In this document: one piece after another, positions 61,568-64,000 of the stretch | Layout: each line of letters starts with the position of its first letter | How positions within the stretch are numbered: position 1 is the first letter of the stretch | Assembly (NCBI GenBank): GCA_014218235.1 | Contig: CM024753.1 | Location: forward strand, 181,636,348-181,700,347 | Origin: Colocasia esculenta | Lineage: Eukaryota > Streptophyta > Magnoliopsida > Alismatales > Araceae | Length of the DNA stretch: 64,000 nucleotides | Direction of reading: 5' to 3' | Made by a program: the position numbers and the translations under genes | The notes under the pieces: model-generated | What the model saw: the letters and a program-made list of their open reading frames with translations, nothing else | The model's database searches: none | Told to the model about the DNA's origin: nothing

Positions 61568-62155
61568 CATAGTGCCCCTATGAATCATGTTCATACTGCT
61601 CCTGTGAATCATGTTCATAGTAACCTTGTCCCTGTGAACTATGTCCATAGTCACCTTGTGAATCATGTCTATAATCACGCTAGGATTGTGTATATATACC
61701 ACCTCTAGTAGTAGTACCTGCAGCTGCACTAGGATCATCATCGTCATCATCATTCTCCCTAGAAGTATAAGAAACCAAATGCCTTCTTCTAGTCGTTGAC
61801 TCTTTTTTCTTGTCTGTTGGTTGGTCCATCTCTTGCATCTGTGTGGAGTCCTTTTCCCTTGGCGTTCTTCCTACATATATTTGTCTCATCTTCTCAATTG
61901 CTAGGTCGTCTCGAGTAGCAGCACTAGCCCTCTCAGTCATATATACCTCTAATGTAGTTCTGCTTAATGATGGAGGTGGCTTCATCATTTTAGGAGTGAT
62001 TGACTTGCTATCTGATTTTGAGTATCGAGTTGGCTCAAGCTCATATTGCTCCTCAGTATCCTCAACAACCTCAGGCTGCTTTCCTTTTGATGATTGTAGT
62101 GATGCTTTTGGTCTTTGTTGCACCCATAATTTTTCTCGGATCAATCGAGACATGC
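61568..62155 (-). pseudogene. hAT transposase C-terminal tail fragment
   Basis: The minus-strand frame 62153-61680 reads MSRLIREKLWVQQRPKASLQ ... TLEVYMTERASAATRDDLAI ... RENDDDDDDPSAAAGTTTRG, followed by YEHDSQ/YGHDSQ repeats. An acidic run then a Gly/Gln/Tyr/His-rich tail is the same arrangement as in the family I and II transposases. BED, DUF659 and hATC are missing. Confidence 0.65.
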
Positions 62156-62159
62156 ATTG

Positions 62160-63306
62160 GAAGTCAATTGCGTCTTGTCAATTTAGATTCGGGTGTGTAT
62201 GATCACTTGTGCATGGGCAAAGCCGTCACTCCGGGACGTATTATTACTCCATTTATCCTTGACTACGTCGAGATATCAAAAATCTATCATCTTGAGGCCA
62301 AAATCCTTGTCCCTTGGAAAAACATTCCACATTTTGGGCTACCAACCCAATTTAACATGTTCGAGGTCGAAGTTCTTGTCAATTACGTACTCGAAAAGGG
62401 AGAAGATGCGTACAACGCAACCCGGGCGAGTGCAAAATCCCCTCGATGATGCTTAGATAACCACGAACAAACCCTATGCACTGGATCTCTTCAACCCCGA
62501 ACATGTGCAGCGAGTAGAAGACTTTCGAGAGACTGGTGCCACATTCTGCCCCCCTGGAGGGTTTTAAAGAGGCAGAGGAGGGCCGTGCTCCCAAGGAGGG
62601 CTCCAATTGGGTCCGACATACCCCTAAATGGACTGTACAGGCCTAGCGGTCCCTGCTTTGGGCTTGGTTGGCCCCGCTGGACCCCAGCAGGTCCCACCGG
62701 CCTCCAAATAGGCCGGTCAAACTCGTTTGGTGTCCAGCGAGTTTGACTGGCCCCTTTTAGGGCCGGTCAAACCCATTGGGGCTCCAGTGGGTTTGACCGC
62801 CCCCATTGGGGTGGGTTGAACCCGTTGGAACCTCAGCGGGTTCAAACCTCCCATTTGGGGGGTCCAGTAGGTCCAACAACCGCTTTTTGGGGTCTGTTGA
62901 ACCCGCTGGTCCCCTATAGCCCATCTTAACCCCACGTTTCTATAAATACACCCCCCCTCTTTTAGGGGGGATAAAAAAAAAGGGCAATCGAGGAGAGGCA
63001 CTAAGTACCACTTAGTGCAATCCTTGAAGCGTTCGCGGCTCGTGGTTTGTGGTCTGTGGCTTGTGCTCGTGCTTTCGGCTGGTTGTGCAAGTCCATTAGG
63101 GGTATGAATTTACCAAAATGTCCCTAGACTTTGCACTTATACCCTCAGAAGCCTAAGCCATGTACCGTCCGTGTGTCTAATGGATGGCGGCTCATGTGTA
63201 GCTCTTAGAAGTTATGATAATGCCCCATTCTCATAGACCAGATACCTCCAGTCCTTCTAATTGTAGTTATACCCAGCAATTTCTACAAATTGTGGTTATG
63301 CCCTTG
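62160..63306 (+). mobile_element. LTR fragment, family A, second copy
   Basis: Homologous to 17101-18170 on the same strand. It has GGTCAAACCC.TTGGGG-type repeats (62700-62910), a TATA box TTCTATAAATACACC near 62938, then TAAGTACCACTTAGTGCAATC and CCATGTACCGTCCGTGTGTC. It ends at ATGCCCTTG near 63306, where a minus-strand LTR begins. Confidence 0.6.
62930..62955 (+). promoter_or_regulatory. LTR TATA box
   Basis: TTTCTATAAATACACCCCCC, at the place matching TTTCTATAAACAGGG in the 17-kb copy. Confidence 0.65.
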
Positions 63307-64000
63307 TTGAACCCGAAACAAATCAGGAGATTAAACAAACTCTGGGTGACAAGATACACCCTCGGGGAACCCGGAACGACCGAGGTTACGAGGTCAGAGT
63401 GCAGCGCACGCCCGAAGCACCGCGGGGACGGAACAAAGCGTACCTCGGACAGCGGAAATCCAGTGACCAGGTCTTCGTTCAAAGCCGCGTACGATCCCGA
63501 TGCGTCGAGGACAATGAAATGCACGTGCCCCTCAAAAACGGGGACAAACGCACGTGAGATGGCCGGAGACGCACGGACGATGCACGCGTGCACGTGCACG
63601 GCACGACCGTCAACCAACGAACCAGCACGGGAGGCCCACAGAGCTCTCTCCCGGAAGAACTGGAGGAAATGGCCAAGAGGGTGGAGGCCCGCCCCTATTT
63701 ATAAAGGGGGGCCGAGCGGTGGCACCCCCGCCGGTTCGGCAGGGGGCGCACCCCCGCCGGTTAGGCAGGAGTGGCACCCCCGCCGGTTCGGCAGGAGTGG
63801 CACCCCCGCCGGTTCGGCGGGGATGTCACCCCCGCCGGTTTGGGCGGGGGCCGCACCCCCGTCGGTTCGGCGGGGTGCGCACCCCCACCGGTTCTGGCGG
63901 GGGCCGCACCCCCGCCGGTTCGGCAGGGGGTCGCACCCCCGCCAGTCCAGGCGGGGTGTGCACCCCCCGCCGGTTCGTGGTCACACCCCCGCCAGTTCGC
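63307..64000 (-). mobile_element. LTR, family B leader type, minus orientation
   Basis: On the minus strand: GC-rich U3 repeats (64000-63715), a TATA box TTTATAAATAGGGGCG near 63693, then GGGAGAGAGCTCTGTGGGCC and ...GACGGTCGTGCCGTGCACG. These match the leader of the + strand LTR at 40900-41080. It runs off the window. Confidence 0.65.
63715..64000. repeat. ~23-bp GC-rich minisatellite (CACCCCCGCCGGTTCGGC)
   Basis: At least 11 units of 21-26 bp, continuing past the window edge. Counterpart of the array at 40353-40850. Confidence 0.9.

Larger units (their letters stand above)
60078..62155 (-). mobile_element. hAT fragment with rearranged 3' end (family unassigned)
   Basis: A degraded 3' end with A-rich tail lies at about 60170-60470, followed by transposase C-terminal coding on the minus strand. 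A 309-bp part of that coding is repeated in inverted orientation around a foldback/MITE insert (60473-61567). Coding resumes on the minus strand at 61568-62155. The 5' side is cut at about 62160 by an LTR. Confidence 0.7.

Overview
This is a repeat-dominated stretch of plant nuclear DNA, almost certainly from a large-genome seed plant and probably an angiosperm. I cannot name the species. The evidence is GT-AG introns, a plant-specific BEACH-domain gene, dense hAT, Gypsy, LINE and MULE-like elements, a plant mobile domain ORF, and a tRNA-Met-type primer binding site. There is no prokaryotic gene organisation. All coordinates and repeat boundaries were read by eye, and no database search was run.

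The only host gene I can support is the middle of a SPIRRIG-type BEACH-domain protein on the + strand. Nine exons lie between 23042 and 56596. They are in phase with each other and encode armadillo-like repeats, a concanavalin A-like lectin domain and more armadillo-like sequence. The PH, BEACH and WD40 parts and the N-terminus are outside the window. Four introns are about 0.1 kb, one is 0.3 kb and one 2.1 kb, but two are about 20.9 kb and 7.7 kb. Both long introns, and the DNA upstream and downstream (presumably flanking introns), are packed with transposons.

Layout. 0-5 kb: AT-rich DNA, a small MITE, and a MULE-like element with a 9-bp target duplication that contains a decayed RTE-type LINE. 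5.3-10.3 kb: an apparently intact hAT element with a four-exon transposase gene and a perfect 8-bp target duplication. 11.1-13.6 kb: a hAT element holding a foldback element, which holds a second hAT element, which holds a second foldback element. 13.7-16.7 kb: a non-autonomous Gypsy-like element flanked by an unusual 82-bp direct repeat. 17-22.5 kb: LTR pieces with minisatellites and a classic hAT MITE. 23-26 kb: exons A-C. 26-46.7 kb: LINE scraps, hAT derivatives, an antisense plant mobile domain ORF next to a ~3-kb LTR, two head-to-head LTRs, and a TRIM-like element. 46.7-56.6 kb: exons D-I, with a dead hAT element in the intron after exon D. 56.6-64 kb: a second copy of the 1.45-kb hAT derivative, an inverted duplication of a hAT 3' end, and LTRs.

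The hAT elements fall into at least five terminal-sequence families. Most share CANGG-type ends and subterminal regions dense in GATCGG/CCGATC motifs. The intact transposase at 5.8-9.3 kb has the same ends as the two 1.45-kb non-autonomous copies, so it is the natural candidate for having mobilised them.
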